Origin: a virus
DNA: 64,000 nt
Virus record (IMG/VR): IMGVR_UViG_2077657010_000001
Coordinates: 34,323-98,322 of that record
Strand: one strand, 5' to 3'
Under the pieces are notes generated by a model. It was given only the letters and a program-made list of their open reading frames with translations, was not told the DNA's origin and did not search any database. The translations under genes and the position numbers were made by a program. This document shows positions 8,460-16,703 of the stretch, in pieces (within the stretch, counting starts at the first letter, position 1; every line of letters begins with the position of its first letter).

Positions 8460-8786
8460 ATGAATGTGGTATTAGGTAATGTATCTTTTAAGGATGTTAT
8501 TATGGAGTATTATCAAGAAGCGATTCGTCTTATCGAGAATGCGAGTATGTATGAGACCAAGCGTCAAAACAATATACCGTATAAGAAAATCCATGTGAAG
8601 ATTGTTCAGATGACGGCCGTCGGTATTAAAAAGGTGGCAGGTCTGGATGTGACTGATAAGGAGACCCTTTATCAGCTCAATGAAGCGTTAGATTCACAAG
8701 GATGGAATATCTTAAAATCGGATGGTAAGTATTGTCTTATTAGCCATGACCGAATCAAACACTGGCCAATGATCGGCAAGCAATAA
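8460..8786 (+). CDS. Unknown protein (108 aa)
   Basis: No family recognised. A small soluble, mildly basic protein. The ribosome site is weak (CAGG before ATATATC-ATG). It lies 24 bases after the macro-domain gene and 20 bases before the transglycosylase gene on the same strand, so it is probably co-transcribed with both. Confidence 0.65.
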   Translation: MNVVLGNVSFKDVIMEYYQEAIRLIENASMYETKRQNNIPYKKIHVKIVQMTAVGIKKVAGLDVTDKETLYQLNEALDSQGWNILKSDGKYCLISHDRIKHWPMIGKQ

Positions 8787-8806
8787 AGTTTTAAACGGAG
8801 TATAAA

Positions 8807-9655
8807 ATGAAAAACAATATGTTTAATGTAGTGATGGCAATTCTTCTGTTTCTTGCAACACTACTTATAACCGCACCAGAAAGTCACGCTTCAACTGGGT
8901 GGGATACGCATTCTGAGTTATTTGCTGAGGTGAGTCAGAAGACGGGTATTGATGTCCGTGAACTCACCGCTGTTGCTTCACTTGAGTCGTCCTTCAGACC
9001 ACATGTCAAAGCAAGTACATCCAGTGCAACCGGTTTGTTCCAATTTACTACACGTACCTGGCGTGTCACTTTAAAGACATACGGTCAAAAGTATTTACTT
9101 GATCCTAATGTATCAAGAAAAGACCCTTACGCCAATGCATTGATGGGTGCCGAATACATGAAGGAAAACCGTCGTGTATTGAAAAAGAAATTAGACAGAG
9201 AGCCAAACATCGTTGACGTTTATATGGCCCATCTGATTGCACCACGTCGGGTCGCAGCATTAGAAGACATTAACCCTAATGCAAAGCTAGCTTATATCTA
9301 TCCACGCATCGCAAGCGCTAACAAATCCTTGTTTTACGACGACAACGATTATCCATTATCCGTCTCACAATTTAAAACATTGATTAAGGATAAAGTGTAT
9401 GATGCATACTTTCAATATGAAGACCATGCATTGGCAGCTGTTGACAGTTACTACCAAAACATTTTAACAGATGCTGCTTACTCAGATTGTCTGGTACCAG
9501 CATGGACAGTGATGGATGTCAAACCTGTAGTGGCTGAATCCATTAAAATGGCCATCAATACCACCCCGATGTTAACTACGCCTAATAAGCGTAATTCCCC
9601 GAAAGATGACAAAGCTCAACGTATGGTGGTTGCTGACCGCCGTTGGACTGTATAA
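8807..9655 (+). CDS. Exported lytic transglycosylase (SLT), endolysin candidate, 282 aa
   Basis: The enzyme would cut the glycan strands of peptidoglycan. The SLT domain starts near residue 35, with catalytic Glu60 in VASLESSF, then ASTSSATGLFQF (69-80) and ANALMGAEYM. Residues 1-28 form a signal peptide or signal anchor with an SHA cleavage-like end. phiKZ gp144 is a transglycosylase endolysin of similar size but, as known, has a peptidoglycan-binding domain instead of a signal. The domain closely resembles the SLT domain of the 2245-residue virion protein at 30083. The C-terminal ~100 residues are unassigned. Export by the host Sec system would make it independent of a holin for crossing the membrane. 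Confidence 0.85.
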   Translation: MKNNMFNVVMAILLFLATLLITAPESHASTGWDTHSELFAEVSQKTGIDVRELTAVASLESSFRPHVKASTSSATGLFQFTTRTWRVTLKTYGQKYLLDPNVSRKDPYANALMGAEYMKENRRVLKKKLDREPNIVDVYMAHLIAPRRVAALEDINPNAKLAYIYPRIASANKSLFYDDNDYPLSVSQFKTLIKDKVYDAYFQYEDHALAAVDSYYQNILTDAAYSDCLVPAWTVMDVKPVVAESIKMAINTTPMLTTPNKRNSPKDDKAQRMVVADRRWTV

Positions 9656-9669
9656 CTAAAGGAGTTTAG

Positions 9670-9939
9670 ATGAAAAAGCATAACGTTGTATTTGACATTG
9701 AAAAAATCAACGCTGTGAAGTACCCAGTCGCCCGTGTAGATGATAATGTCGTCGCCGCGATTGTCGGCGGGGTAGTGTATTTCCTATCCGCGTTCATGAC
9801 GTATGACAAGAAGGCCCAGGATAAAATCAGTGGCCGTGTCATTGCCAAGTATAAACGCACATATGGCGTATCGGGGCTTGTCGCATTCGAAGAATGCGAG
9901 TTAGGCGAGTTAGTTAACAAACTTGAATGTACTGAATAA
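9670..9939 (+). CDS. Unknown protein (89 aa)
   Basis: No family recognised. The ATG follows AAAGGAGTTTAG. A small protein with a short hydrophobic stretch (VVAAIVGGVVYFLSAFMTY, about residues 27-45), long enough to be a membrane segment or a buried strand pair. It follows the exported transglycosylase by 14 bases, so it belongs to the same unit; a lysis-related membrane role is possible but unsupported. Confidence 0.65.
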   Translation: MKKHNVVFDIEKINAVKYPVARVDDNVVAAIVGGVVYFLSAFMTYDKKAQDKISGRVIAKYKRTYGVSGLVAFEECELGELVNKLECTE

Positions 9940-9941
9940 TC

Positions 9942-9974
9942 AGAGAGGTGGGCAAATGCCCACCTCTCTTTTAT
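9942..9974 (+). terminator. Intrinsic terminator
   Basis: AGAGAGGTGGGCA and TGCCCACCTCTCT form a long 13-bp stem followed by a short T run (CTTTTATG). Confidence 0.85.
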
Positions 9975-10002
9975 GTCTACCTATTAATCGGAGAATATAA
10001 TT

Positions 10003-10893
10003 ATGTATTACCCAAAATCATTAGATCATCAACTGCCCACTCAGGTTACGCGCCAAAACCACATTGACAAGCATGCAATGCTACGCATCAAAAGAGATGC
10101 GACAAACTTATTGTTAGGGGATAGCATCACAGAAAAGTCTGTGCAAGATACATTGCGCCTAATAACGCTGCCAAGTAATTCTGCCGATGAGTTATTACCT
10201 AGTGATAAAATATGCGGTTACTTGTCGGCACTGCATCGTGAGCTTATATACAATGAGTATACACATGAGCCTGTTGCCGAGAAAGTAAATCCTAACCAAT
10301 ACAACGGGACGTTCGTCCTTCAAGGTGACGTAGCGCAGTTGATAGACCTTGCTGTGAAGAAAGTCTACGGTTACACTAAGCTACTTACCGAACCGCCACG
10401 TGATTTGATTTCTGCACTTGATCAAATCACTGATATTGTGGTGGAGGATTTAAATGCCGTACTCATCCACAATGAAGCGATCAGGCGTGTGGTGCTGGAT
10501 AACGTTCCTATCAAAATGGAATACCTTACAGAGGGTAATTACAATAAGCGCTACACCATTGGCGCACTGGAGCATTTCAGTTATTGTGCCTACATTGGCG
10601 GTAAGATGTATATGGAATATATAGACCCTAACGATTCCAACACACAACCACCCGTAAATTTCAAGGTTCCATTCGCTTTACCTGAAGTGTACGGTTTGGT
10701 TTCACAGTGTGGGAATGACCTATTGAAACTTGCCACTAAATTAGAGTACAGTCAATGCCATCTAAAACCTCTAGTGCCCTACACGGTAGGTTTTGACAAC
10801 ACTGAAGTCCATAGTAAGTATGACGGTGTCGATGAGCTTAGACATCGCAGACAGTCGTCTAATCGTCGTGGTAATCGTCGCCGCATGTTTTAA
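10003..10893 (+). CDS. Unknown protein with arginine-rich tail (296 aa)
   Basis: No family recognised. The ATG follows TCGGAGAATATAATT. The protein is soluble and mixed alpha/beta, and ends in a strongly basic tail (RHRRQSSNRRGNRRRMF, last 17 residues) that could bind nucleic acid or a capsid interior. The last 123 bases are overlapped on the other strand by the frame of the gene at 10771. Confidence 0.72.
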   Translation: MYYPKSLDHQLPTQVTRQNHIDKHAMLRIKRDATNLLLGDSITEKSVQDTLRLITLPSNSADELLPSDKICGYLSALHRELIYNEYTHEPVAEKVNPNQYNGTFVLQGDVAQLIDLAVKKVYGYTKLLTEPPRDLISALDQITDIVVEDLNAVLIHNEAIRRVVLDNVPIKMEYLTEGNYNKRYTIGALEHFSYCAYIGGKMYMEYIDPNDSNTQPPVNFKVPFALPEVYGLVSQCGNDLLKLATKLEYSQCHLKPLVPYTVGFDNTEVHSKYDGVDELRHRRQSSNRRGNRRRMF

Positions 10894-11568
10894 ACAAAAA
10901 AAGAGAGGGGGCAATGCCCCCTCTTTATTTTTTGCCTCTAAGGCATCTTTATTATCTTCAAAGACAGATAACAATAACTCGTAATCTTCCCTTAACTGCG
11001 CATTTTCTTTCTCTAACTGTGTGACTTGTTCAGCCAAAGGTGTGTGACTATTGATTGCCGCACGACGAGAAGCCTCCAGCTCAACATGCTCCTCATGAGT
11101 GAGGGTGCCATCCATAGGCACTGTGGCGAGTTCAACATTCACCATCTCATCGCCAACGCCCGCCGCTTTCTTTACCATACTCGCAACATCTTCGACGATA
11201 TACTCAATATCCATCGTATTAGGTAATGGCCCCATATCAACGAGTACCAATTTACGTTCATAACGTATACCCGACATACCTGGATATGATTCAATATATG
11301 TATTAGGGATATACACATACTTATTATCGGAGGATATTAAGGTGACAATTGATGCCCCCTTATCAGTATCCTCTTCGTATATCGATGTGCTGATACCTAC
11401 CGGCTTGTAATACTGTCCGTAGACATCGATGTTCTTTTTTGCAAGCTCATCAATCGTTCGGATGGCATGACAGCGGTATGTTGTTTTTTCACGTAGCGTA
11501 TACGGCTGACTGACAATGAAGATGCCTGTCGCATTGACAGGCGGTGTAACTAATCGACGTTCTGACAT
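10771..11568 (-). CDS. Putative virion protein with coiled coil (265 aa)
   Basis: No family recognised. Residues about 180-225 (LAEQVTQLEKENAQLREDYELLL...) form a clear coiled coil. The start ATG follows GGAGTGTAAGGT, and the gene begins 3 bases after the 445-residue gene stops, so the two form one unit. Oddly, the frame runs through the terminator at 10903-10936 and 123 bases into the converging gene, so the last ~55 residues (KEGALPPLFF onward) are probably a read-through tail. Structural role inferred from the partner and strand. Confidence 0.6.
   Translation of the reverse strand: MSERRLVTPPVNATGIFIVSQPYTLREKTTYRCHAIRTIDELAKKNIDVYGQYYKPVGISTSIYEEDTDKGASIVTLISSDNKYVYIPNTYIESYPGMSGIRYERKLVLVDMGPLPNTMDIEYIVEDVASMVKKAAGVGDEMVNVELATVPMDGTLTHEEHVELEASRRAAINSHTPLAEQVTQLEKENAQLREDYELLLSVFEDNKDALEAKNKEGALPPLFFCLKHAATITTTIRRLSAMSKLIDTVILTMDFSVVKTYRVGH
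10903..10936. terminator. Terminator between converging genes
   Basis: GAGGGGGCA/TGCCCCCTC forms a strong stem flanked by A and T runs on both sides, so it could work in both directions. On the reverse strand it lies inside the open frame of the gene at 10771-11568. Confidence 0.8.
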
Positions 11569-11571
11569 ACC

Positions 11572-12909
11572 TTACACTCCATCTGAGGGCAATACTGCTT
11601 CTTCCATGGACGTGCGTGCCAATACGAGATAGAGTACGTTCTCGTAAGAGAATCCTACAAACATTAGTCCGTCACGTTCAACACGTGCATATTCAACATC
11701 TAAGTATGAATATTCATCCATCTCTTCAGCTGCAATCACGGCACCGTAGAGCATATGTACCCAATCAGTGGTACGCTTATCCATGCGGTTAAAGTCCCCG
11801 CTCATTGTTGGTGTGACAATGTATTTGGGGAAGTAATCGCTAAGCAAATATTTATTGTCGCGGTTTTCAACGCCCCCTGCAGTGACGAATGCCAGTGACT
11901 TATACTGGATTAACGACGACTGTAAATATTTTTTAACATGCCCACTCTTAGGGTACTTTATGTACTTTTGTGCCTTTTTTAGCACCTCATCATGTGATAG
12001 GATCGGGCTATACATCTGTCCACGTGCAGTTTCATCTGGCACACTACGTTTGTACCACATTGGCACAATAACGAATTCGGTAGATGTAAAGATGTCTGGG
12101 AAGACTGGTATCCAATCTTCGCGAACAAATGCAGAATGTGCGAGTATGTACTCCGCAATCGCTTCTTTGATCGCAAGTGGGTTCTTACCGGCCACCCCGT
12201 AAATGGCGACAGACCAAAACGTTTGTCGATGAGTTTCTTTATCTTCACGGTCATACCACGTGTATTCGTTGGTAACACGTTCAGAATAAGGATAACCATT
12301 GACTTTGTCTGTGGTCTTCTGGTCATGGTCTGGTAAGTTGAATGCGTCAAGTGCAGGGCCAACATACTGTATGGTTTTCATGAACGTATCGACTGGCTCT
12401 ACTGGCGGAATGACAACAATTTCATATTCGTCATATTGCGCCTTAAACGCTTCGTCGGCATACCAGATACGGATTTCGTTTTCTTCTTCACCGTCATCAA
12501 GATTCCACGTTAAAAACGATGGCATCCAGTTACCTCGTGCAGAAACAAGACGACCAATCTCAACATCCCCAATACTATCAGAAAACTCGGCAAGGAATAA
12601 TCGGCGGAACTGCTCTGGATCATCAGACAGTGCTCCTGATACTGAGTTGTTATACACCCATTGTGATATCTTTAGGATGTGTGTATAATACTTAGCAGGA
12701 ACGCTAACAATATCCTCTTCTTTCTTACATGAGAATGTGATTAACTCACAGTTTGGCGCATCGTTAATCGTGAAATATCCTTTCTCACGTGAGTAAGAAA
12801 GCGACATACTTGAGAGCTCACCTAATGGCGAGACGTTTTCTTTGTTACCATCGCTTGGCATGTTATCTGCCAACGCATTGATTTCAATGAAACCTTTTAT
12901 GTTGTACAT
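11572..12909 (-). CDS. Putative virion structural protein (445 aa)
   Basis: No family recognised. The start ATG follows CGGAGAACCCAC. It is an acidic protein with many aromatic residues and no signal or membrane segment, the kind of composition seen in tail and baseplate proteins. It leads a two-gene reverse-strand unit, diverging from the spanin genes. A GTGA-containing AT-rich stretch in the divergent gap (about 12920-12950) may carry its promoter. Confidence 0.65.
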   Translation of the reverse strand: MYNIKGFIEINALADNMPSDGNKENVSPLGELSSMSLSYSREKGYFTINDAPNCELITFSCKKEEDIVSVPAKYYTHILKISQWVYNNSVSGALSDDPEQFRRLFLAEFSDSIGDVEIGRLVSARGNWMPSFLTWNLDDGEEENEIRIWYADEAFKAQYDEYEIVVIPPVEPVDTFMKTIQYVGPALDAFNLPDHDQKTTDKVNGYPYSERVTNEYTWYDREDKETHRQTFWSVAIYGVAGKNPLAIKEAIAEYILAHSAFVREDWIPVFPDIFTSTEFVIVPMWYKRSVPDETARGQMYSPILSHDEVLKKAQKYIKYPKSGHVKKYLQSSLIQYKSLAFVTAGGVENRDNKYLLSDYFPKYIVTPTMSGDFNRMDKRTTDWVHMLYGAVIAAEEMDEYSYLDVEYARVERDGLMFVGFSYENVLYLVLARTSMEEAVLPSDGV

Positions 12910-12976
12910 GTGGGTTCTCCGATTATTACCGTCACATAATAATTATAAATGTTTATTAGCGAAGGAGATTAAACAA

Positions 12977-13390
12977 ATGGGCTGGGTAAAAATATTGCTA
13001 CCAATAATCTTAGACTACTTTAAGGAAATACTACTTCCACACAAGGATGCCAAAAAGACAACATTACTTGAACGTGTGTTGAGTCTTTTGGTCATCATTA
13101 TGTTCGTGATGTTGTCTATCACAGGTGAACGATTCTTCAGTCTTTATGATCGCATGCAGGTATTGAACCGTGAAGCGGTTGTCGCCAAGACCAAATATGA
13201 TGTGGTTCATCGCAAATATTTGGAAATGGTTGAAGAATATAATGGTCTCAGAGCCAAATACCGTTCCCTTCAAGACAAACGGTGTGAAGTAGAAGCAACT
13301 ACATACGATGACGAAGAGGGCGAACATCAATCTAATGACGATGGATTAAAGTCCCTACGTTCAGAAATAATCAACCACATAAACAGTTAG
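12977..13390 (+). CDS. Inner-membrane spanin candidate (Rz-like), 137 aa
   Basis: Spanins fuse inner and outer membranes in the last step of lysis. ATG 12977 follows GAAGGAGATTAAACAA; the upstream part of the longer frame lies inside the divergent gene. After a short cytoplasmic stretch comes one membrane segment (about residues 32-50), then a periplasmic coiled coil (about 55-110, heptad-like, many Lys/Glu/Arg) and an acidic end. It lies 8 bases before a lipoprotein gene, the usual i-spanin/o-spanin order. The call rests on topology and neighbourhood. Confidence 0.62.
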   Translation: MGWVKILLPIILDYFKEILLPHKDAKKTTLLERVLSLLVIIMFVMLSITGERFFSLYDRMQVLNREAVVAKTKYDVVHRKYLEMVEEYNGLRAKYRSLQDKRCEVEATTYDDEEGEHQSNDDGLKSLRSEIINHINS

Positions 13391-13398
13391 GCTAGCTA

Positions 13399-13917
13399 AT
13401 GAAGATTATCACTTCGTTGCTCCTGGCATTGCTTTTGGTAGGGTGCCAACTTCCTGACGCTGTATTTAAGACGCATAATCATCGCCTCACTGACGAGGAA
13501 GTGGCGCGTATTGTAAATATGGTCAAGGAGGATGGCAATAAGAATGAGGTATTCATGATGGAGTTAAAGGCACCGCCTGATATTTCCGATTATGAAAACC
13601 TGTTGAGCAATGAGCGTGTACTGCGTAAGTATTCTGATCATCTTAATTTATACTTTGAGCAGGTATTCGCTTATACCGCAACATTCAACCTCTATGCAAA
13701 AGAACGTGGGTGGAAGCCTCCTGAGCATCCACCTGTGTGTCGAATTCTTGATATAGATACGTTAGACGAATTACCTCCATTTGAGAATGTGGGTGAATCT
13801 AAAGACCTTAATTGGCAACTGGCCGATTATATCAAACGTCTTAAAGTGTTCTATGGCCAAGAATCCAATGAACAGGAAGTAACCAAAATTTTCCAACGTT
13901 TTTTATGCGTTTATTAA
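13399..13917 (+). CDS. Outer-membrane lipoprotein, o-spanin candidate (Rz1-like), 172 aa
   Basis: The first 15 residues are a lipoprotein signal with lipobox LLVGC, so Cys16 would be lipidated after cleavage by signal peptidase II and the protein placed in the outer membrane. The rest is helical and charged. At 172 residues it is longer than lambda Rz1 and not proline-rich, but separate-gene o-spanins of this size exist. Its position after the membrane coiled-coil gene supports a two-component spanin. The alternative is an unrelated phage lipoprotein, for example one blocking superinfection. Confidence 0.62.
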   Translation: MKIITSLLLALLLVGCQLPDAVFKTHNHRLTDEEVARIVNMVKEDGNKNEVFMMELKAPPDISDYENLLSNERVLRKYSDHLNLYFEQVFAYTATFNLYAKERGWKPPEHPPVCRILDIDTLDELPPFENVGESKDLNWQLADYIKRLKVFYGQESNEQEVTKIFQRFLCVY

Positions 13918-13923
13918 AGTAAA

Positions 13924-13968
13924 AAAAATACAGGCGATGTGGCGTTCTCGCCATGTCCCTGTATTTTT
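13924..13968. terminator. Long symmetrical terminator
   Basis: AAAAATACAGG pairs with CCTGTATTTTT (11 bp) and the inner GATGTGGCG pairs with CGCCATGTC (two G-T pairs), with a loop of TTCT. A/T runs on both sides allow bidirectional use. Confidence 0.8.
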
Positions 13969-14009
13969 ATATGCATCTAGTATCCTTTGAGCAGTAAAAG
14001 GAGTACCTC

Positions 14010-14708
14010 ATGTTTGCAACTATAAACCCACCTACCGTCGTCGTTGGGCTGGATGTCGAGACAAAAGCCCTTGTTCCTAACTCATATATTTTATCCGTTG
14101 GACTTGCCGCTTACGACATTAAGACACTACGGTGTGTTGAATTTGCTGAATTCGTTTTCGACCCAAACGACCCAGAGCAAATTACACGTGCTATCGATAA
14201 AAACACCATTGAATGGTGGCACAATCATCAAGATAACAATCCACGTTACCCAACTAAGGCTGTCTTTGAACACACTTGGGGTGGTACATTGCCATTCTCA
14301 ACCGGCATGAGTAAATTGGCGTCAATACTTCGACCCTATAGCAAGCGCGATGATGTTGTCATGCCAATGCGTGGCCCTGACTTTGACATGCCTATTCTCA
14401 TTAATGCCCTTCAAGAAACAGGCAACCGTAAAGGTGCGCTCTATGCCCGCAATTTAGACTCACACCGTACAGTGGAAAAGGTCATTGCAAGTTTAGAGTT
14501 GCCTGCATTAACTGAAAAAGAAGTTATCGCCAATATTGGTGAGATTAAATTACATACTGCTGGGTTTGATGCTGCTGTCGAGGCGTACGATACTGCACGA
14601 ATGTACCATGGCCTGCATCTCATTAAAGAGTTAGGATATGAAAAGACCTACGCTTATTTCGAATCCCTAGCAAGTGGCGATAGCATTTCATTCCCGAATA
14701 CAAAATAA
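14010..14708 (+). CDS. DnaQ-like 3'-5' exonuclease (DEDDh), 232 aa
   Basis: A single-domain exonuclease of the RNase T/DnaQ superfamily. The metal ligands are visible: Asp15 and Glu17 in GLDVETKAL, Asp126 in RGPDFDMPIL, and His182/Asp187 in the HxAxxDA motif HTAGFDA. IEWWHNH (67-73) is typical of the phage 'exodeoxyribonuclease VIII-like' group. It acts on single-stranded DNA or RNA ends, in repair, recombination or nucleotide recycling. The ATG follows AAAAGGAGTACCTC. The next gene is an RNase H 14 bases downstream, so the pair may be functionally linked. Confidence 0.8.
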   Translation: MFATINPPTVVVGLDVETKALVPNSYILSVGLAAYDIKTLRCVEFAEFVFDPNDPEQITRAIDKNTIEWWHNHQDNNPRYPTKAVFEHTWGGTLPFSTGMSKLASILRPYSKRDDVVMPMRGPDFDMPILINALQETGNRKGALYARNLDSHRTVEKVIASLELPALTEKEVIANIGEIKLHTAGFDAAVEAYDTARMYHGLHLIKELGYEKTYAYFESLASGDSISFPNTK

Positions 14709-14722
14709 ACAGAGTGACGACA

Positions 14723-16315
14723 ATGCATTACAAATATGCTGTAATATATACTGATGGTGGTGAATATCAGAATATGGCCGGTGCAGGTATCCACGGATAC
14801 TTGTTTAATGATTTACCCGCAGTAAGGTTTTCAAAAGTACCTGCGATTATTACACCATCTGGGTATGAACCTAAGCCGTCAGGTGCGCAACTTAAAGATG
14901 AGGCATACAACCCTACTTATAAAGAGTGGGACGTGTCTGTTTCACTACGTGACACCAAAACAGCCATAGCGTCAGGTGCCGATGTGAAAATTGTTGATGG
15001 TTGGTTGCCTTTACCGGGCGGCACATCACAATACGCTGAGCTGACCGCTTTCCTTTGGTTATTCGAACAAACTGAGTTCACATTCGAACATCTCATTGTG
15101 TATAGCGATTCCAATTATCTTGTTAAGGGTATCTACGAGCACCTCAAACAATGGATAAAGCGTGGGTGGAAGAAGCGCGATGGAATGCCTATTGCAAATC
15201 CTGAACTGTGGGTTAAGATCAATGAGGTTGTAAATAACCCAGACTTCTCAGAAAGTCGTGTAGAAAAGATTGCTGCCCACAAAGGTCACTATGGTAATGA
15301 ATGTGCTGACCGAAACGCAACCATGGCACGCTACATGGCAGCTAATGGATACCATGATTGTAAAATCAATATCGCTGACGTTCACGACTTCGATTACTGG
15401 GAGCCTGTTAAAGATTTCCCACCACTTGCAAGTCAAAAGTGGCTAGTCAGCTTTAATGAACGTATTCGTGATAAAAGCGAAATTGATGGAGAAGTCTACA
15501 ACCATTACTTCTTTGCAGACCACACTAAGGAAAACAATCGTCCAGACTTGTTAGCGAAGTTCATTTCTGATGCGAACTATTGTCTGTACCTTTGCAAGGA
15601 ACGGATTAACTTCGTGGATGACATCATCGACAAACACCGTGAGATGATGTGGCGTGGTACGTGTGAGATGTATCAGTCTGAATTGGTTAATCTTGTTAAT
15701 ATGACCAACTTACAGATGCCTAAAAATCTATGGGAGCTTAAGCGTGGGCCTGCGGGTGCGATGGGTTTGTCTGAAGACCGTTGTGAACTAAAAGGGGCTA
15801 AGGCTGAAAATGTCATCTCACATGTCATCAATCCACCAAAACTCTCATATCGGGTAGAAGAATACGAACTTCAACACCGTGAGATTATACAAAGTTATCT
15901 GGCTAAGTCTGGTCGCCGCTTTACAGGTGACGATAACTTCCGTCCATTTAATATCGTTGTTAATGACATCACAGACATCTTGTATGATGATGCTGTTGAT
16001 AAGAAAGGGAATGTGTCGGGTAAAGTGTTATCCGATACATATGGGCAAGTGACTCGCATGTTGGATTTCCATGTCCATCATCCATATAGTGATAAGACTG
16101 CTAAAGTCATCTTAACCTCTAAAGAAGACTTACCAGAGCGTAGCCTTCTCACCAAAATTAAAGATATGAACCCTAAGGTTTCCATCATCACATGGATACA
16201 CACTGGGTACAAGATTAATTATGGTACATTGGTCGAGTATGACGACGGAATCGCACTGTGGACGGCATATGGCTCTACACGGGTACTGACTAAGGAAGAG
16301 CAAGGTATCGCTTAA
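14723..16315 (+). CDS. RNase HI domain fused to a large unknown domain (530 aa)
   Basis: The N-terminal ~210 residues are an RNase HI that cuts the RNA strand of RNA-DNA hybrids. The catalytic acids are seen at Asp11 (YTDGG), Glu in QYAELTAF, Asp in VYSDSNYLVKG, and the HKGHYGNECADRNA motif. The following ~320 residues resemble nothing I know and more than double the usual ~155-residue length. The start is ATG 14723 after CAGAGTGACGACA; a GTG at 14714 is also possible. The role is probably primer removal or R-loop clearance. Confidence 0.8.
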   Translation: MHYKYAVIYTDGGEYQNMAGAGIHGYLFNDLPAVRFSKVPAIITPSGYEPKPSGAQLKDEAYNPTYKEWDVSVSLRDTKTAIASGADVKIVDGWLPLPGGTSQYAELTAFLWLFEQTEFTFEHLIVYSDSNYLVKGIYEHLKQWIKRGWKKRDGMPIANPELWVKINEVVNNPDFSESRVEKIAAHKGHYGNECADRNATMARYMAANGYHDCKINIADVHDFDYWEPVKDFPPLASQKWLVSFNERIRDKSEIDGEVYNHYFFADHTKENNRPDLLAKFISDANYCLYLCKERINFVDDIIDKHREMMWRGTCEMYQSELVNLVNMTNLQMPKNLWELKRGPAGAMGLSEDRCELKGAKAENVISHVINPPKLSYRVEEYELQHREIIQSYLAKSGRRFTGDDNFRPFNIVVNDITDILYDDAVDKKGNVSGKVLSDTYGQVTRMLDFHVHHPYSDKTAKVILTSKEDLPERSLLTKIKDMNPKVSIITWIHTGYKINYGTLVEYDDGIALWTAYGSTRVLTKEEQGIA

Positions 16316-16325
16316 TGGGGTATAG

Positions 16326-16631
16326 ATGCAATATGACAACAGTAATCTACTGGCGTTAGCACTTACGGTTTATGAAGAGGGTGTGCCAGTTTATGGCCCT
16401 CACGATTGGGTGTGGTATTACCAAGCCGAAGGGTATGGCCCTATCCCCATTCCACATCATGACTTTGGTGTATATGAACACCGAGATTATTACATTAGAG
16501 TATATCCTGGTGATTGTAATCATGGTGAATGGTCTATAAAGATTTCTTTTGATGGTTCTCATTATAGGGAACTCACTGACCATGAGCTATCATTGGCTTG
16601 TCTACGTAACCACATCATCCGAAAACTATAA
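16326..16631 (+). CDS. Unknown protein (101 aa)
   Basis: No family recognised. The ATG follows TGGGGTATAG, 10 bases after the RNase H fusion gene. A Tyr-, His- and Pro-rich small soluble protein (WVWYYQAEGYGPIPIPHHDF). It is the last gene of the exonuclease/RNase H unit, closed by a terminator. Confidence 0.65.
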   Translation: MQYDNSNLLALALTVYEEGVPVYGPHDWVWYYQAEGYGPIPIPHHDFGVYEHRDYYIRVYPGDCNHGEWSIKISFDGSHYRELTDHELSLACLRNHIIRKL

Positions 16632-16640
16632 CCATCTAAT

Positions 16641-16663
16641 AGGGTAGGTCTCGTGCCTACCCT
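16641..16663 (+). terminator. Intrinsic terminator
   Basis: AGGGTAGG and CCTACCCT pair perfectly around a 7-nt loop; a T-rich stretch (AGTTTATTTT) follows. Confidence 0.7.
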
Positions 16664-16670
16664 AGTTTAT

Positions 16671-16695
16671 TTTGGGTATATATCACTGTGATGTA
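16671..16695 (+). promoter_or_regulatory. Promoter-like element, divergent member of the repeated family
   Basis: TTTGGGTATATATCACTGTGATG shares the TATATATCA core and a GTGA with the elements at 1453 and 63496, but the spacing between the two halves is shorter. It lies directly before the small gene starting near 16704. Confidence 0.45.
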
Positions 16696-16703
16696 ATGTA
16701 ATT

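Noticed and set aside
8451-8475. CATATATCATGAATGTGG resembling the repeated promoter-like element
   Set aside because: It overlaps the start codon of the 108-residue gene and lacks the GTGA half with correct spacing; probably chance.
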